DNA from: Pseudomonadota bacterium
GTDB lineage: Bacteria > Bdellovibrionota > Bdellovibrionia > Bdellovibrionales > JAEYZS01
Direction of reading: 5' to 3'
Assembly: GCA_023427925.1 (NCBI GenBank)
Contig: JAEYZS010000242.1
Location: 1 to 6,412 of the forward strand
DNA: 6,412 nt
Shown here: positions 6,061-6,412 of the stretch, one piece after another
Numbering within the stretch: position 1 is the first letter of the stretch
Layout: each line of letters starts with the position of its first letter
The notes under the pieces: generated by a model
Databases searched by the model: none
Seen by the model: only the letters and a program-made list of their open reading frames with translations
What the model was told of the DNA's origin: nothing
Made by a program: the position numbers and the translations under genes

Positions 6061-6333
6061 ATGAATTTTTATGCCCCTCAAGATCCTAAATTTATCAAAA
6101 AAGAGCGCGAAAAGGCCCGCGAACTCAAAAAAACGGCTTGGTGGAACCAAAAACTCCAGGTGGGGATCTGTTATTACTGTGAAGGGAAGTTTACAAAGGA
6201 AGAATTGACCATGGATCATAAGGTTCCGCTTGCACGTGGCGGAACCTCTTCAAAGAACAATGTCGTGTGCTGCTGCAAGATGTGTAATTCAAAGAAGCAG
6301 TCACTGACGTCTGTTGATTTTATTTCTTCTTAG
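6061..6333 (+). CDS. Small HNH nuclease-like protein
   Basis: This 90-residue protein contains a compact HNH (beta-beta-alpha metal) domain and little else. A zinc-knuckle pair CYYC (37-40) and CKMC (72-75) flanks the core. The core holds MDHKVPLARGG (51-61), with the D52-H53 pair, then N67 and N76 as the remaining HNH residues, so metal binding and DNA cleavage look possible. Three cysteines in a row (70-72) are unusual. The first ~30 residues are basic and charged, fitting nucleic-acid contact. Stand-alone HNH proteins like this are common in bacterial chromosomes and mostly uncharacterised; roles in repair, restriction or nicking cannot be told apart here. There is no methylase, toxin or immunity partner in the window. 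It is divergent from bolA, and its 3' end overlaps the FKBP gene by 14 nt. ATG at 6061 is the only sensible start before the domain. Confidence 0.88.
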   Translation: MNFYAPQDPKFIKKEREKARELKKTAWWNQKLQVGICYYCEGKFTKEELTMDHKVPLARGGTSSKNNVVCCCKMCNSKKQSLTSVDFISS

Positions 6334-6412
6334 TATCTTTGCTGTCTTTTGCGTCGGCCTTAACAATTTCTAATAGCTCAACCTCAAACTTTAACGGAGT
6401 GTTGGGACTGTG
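6320..6412 (-). CDS. FKBP-type peptidyl-prolyl isomerase, C-terminal end only
   Basis: The minus strand from the right edge reads thirty codons and a TAA at 6320-6322. The first half, HSPNTPLKFEVELLEI, matches the last strand of FKBP isomerases, where the family usually has a P-x-N-x-x-L-x-F-x-V-E-L-L-x-I ending. FKBPs speed cis-trans isomerisation of proline bonds during protein folding. A lysine- and aspartate-rich tail (KADAKDSKDTKKK) follows the fold and is probably disordered. The rest of the gene, including the active site and any signal peptide, lies beyond the window, so location and subtype are unknown. The stop falls inside the HNH gene. The fragment is short, but the match to the FKBP ending is distinctive. 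Confidence 0.75.
   Translation of the reverse strand, partial: HSPNTPLKFEVELLEIVKADAKDSKDTKKK

Noticed and set aside
6020..6061. TTG start extending BolA by fourteen residues
   Set aside because: The extension is unlike BolA N-termini, and the ATG at 6019 gives normal family length.

Overview
The window looks like ordinary chromosome from a moderately AT-rich Gram-negative bacterium (roughly 40% GC by eye). The mix of a BolA/CGFS-glutaredoxin pair, an FKBP isomerase, an exported protein with a typical signal peptide and a compact multi-part phosphorelay fits a low-GC member of the Bdellovibrio-like bacteria. That placement is inference: no marker gene is present, and other proteobacteria-like lineages are possible. 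I see no RNA gene, CRISPR array, insertion sequence or phage gene.

Layout. (1) 1-1064, minus strand: the N-terminal ~354 residues of an exported protein of unknown function. Its frame is open to the left edge of the window, so the gene is cut. (2) 1150-2538, plus strand: an FAD-dependent D-2-hydroxyacid dehydrogenase, divergent from the exported protein across a short AT-rich gap and ending 8 nt inside the oppositely oriented hpt gene. (3) 5285 down to 2531, minus strand: a four-gene phosphorelay with almost no spacing. In transcription order it holds a REC-PilZ-like response regulator, a REC-only response regulator, a membrane histidine kinase and a free-standing Hpt protein. The junctions are a 1-nt TAATG overlap, a 3-nt gap and a 4-nt ATGA overlap. 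(4) 6019 down to 5463, minus strand: bolA then grxD, an iron-sulfur trafficking pair 2 nt apart, followed by an inverted repeat that may end the transcript. (5) 6061-6333, plus strand: a small stand-alone HNH nuclease-like protein, divergent from bolA. (6) 6320-6412, minus strand: the last 30 codons of an FKBP-type peptidyl-prolyl isomerase, which overlaps the HNH gene tail to tail by 14 nt.

How the genes may work together. The phosphorelay cluster holds every part of a His-Asp-His-Asp relay on separate polypeptides. A sensor kinase spanning the membrane could phosphorylate the REC-only protein, pass phosphate to the Hpt protein, and from there to the REC-PilZ-like regulator. Neither regulator has a DNA-binding domain, so the output is more likely protein-protein than transcriptional. 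The PilZ-like domain keeps the S-x-x-G turn but lacks the RxxxR arginines used to bind cyclic di-GMP. This is the most unusual part of the window, although each domain belongs to a known family. BolA and the CGFS glutaredoxin are known partners that form a [2Fe-2S]-bridged heterodimer. I found no evidence for a wholly new kind of system.
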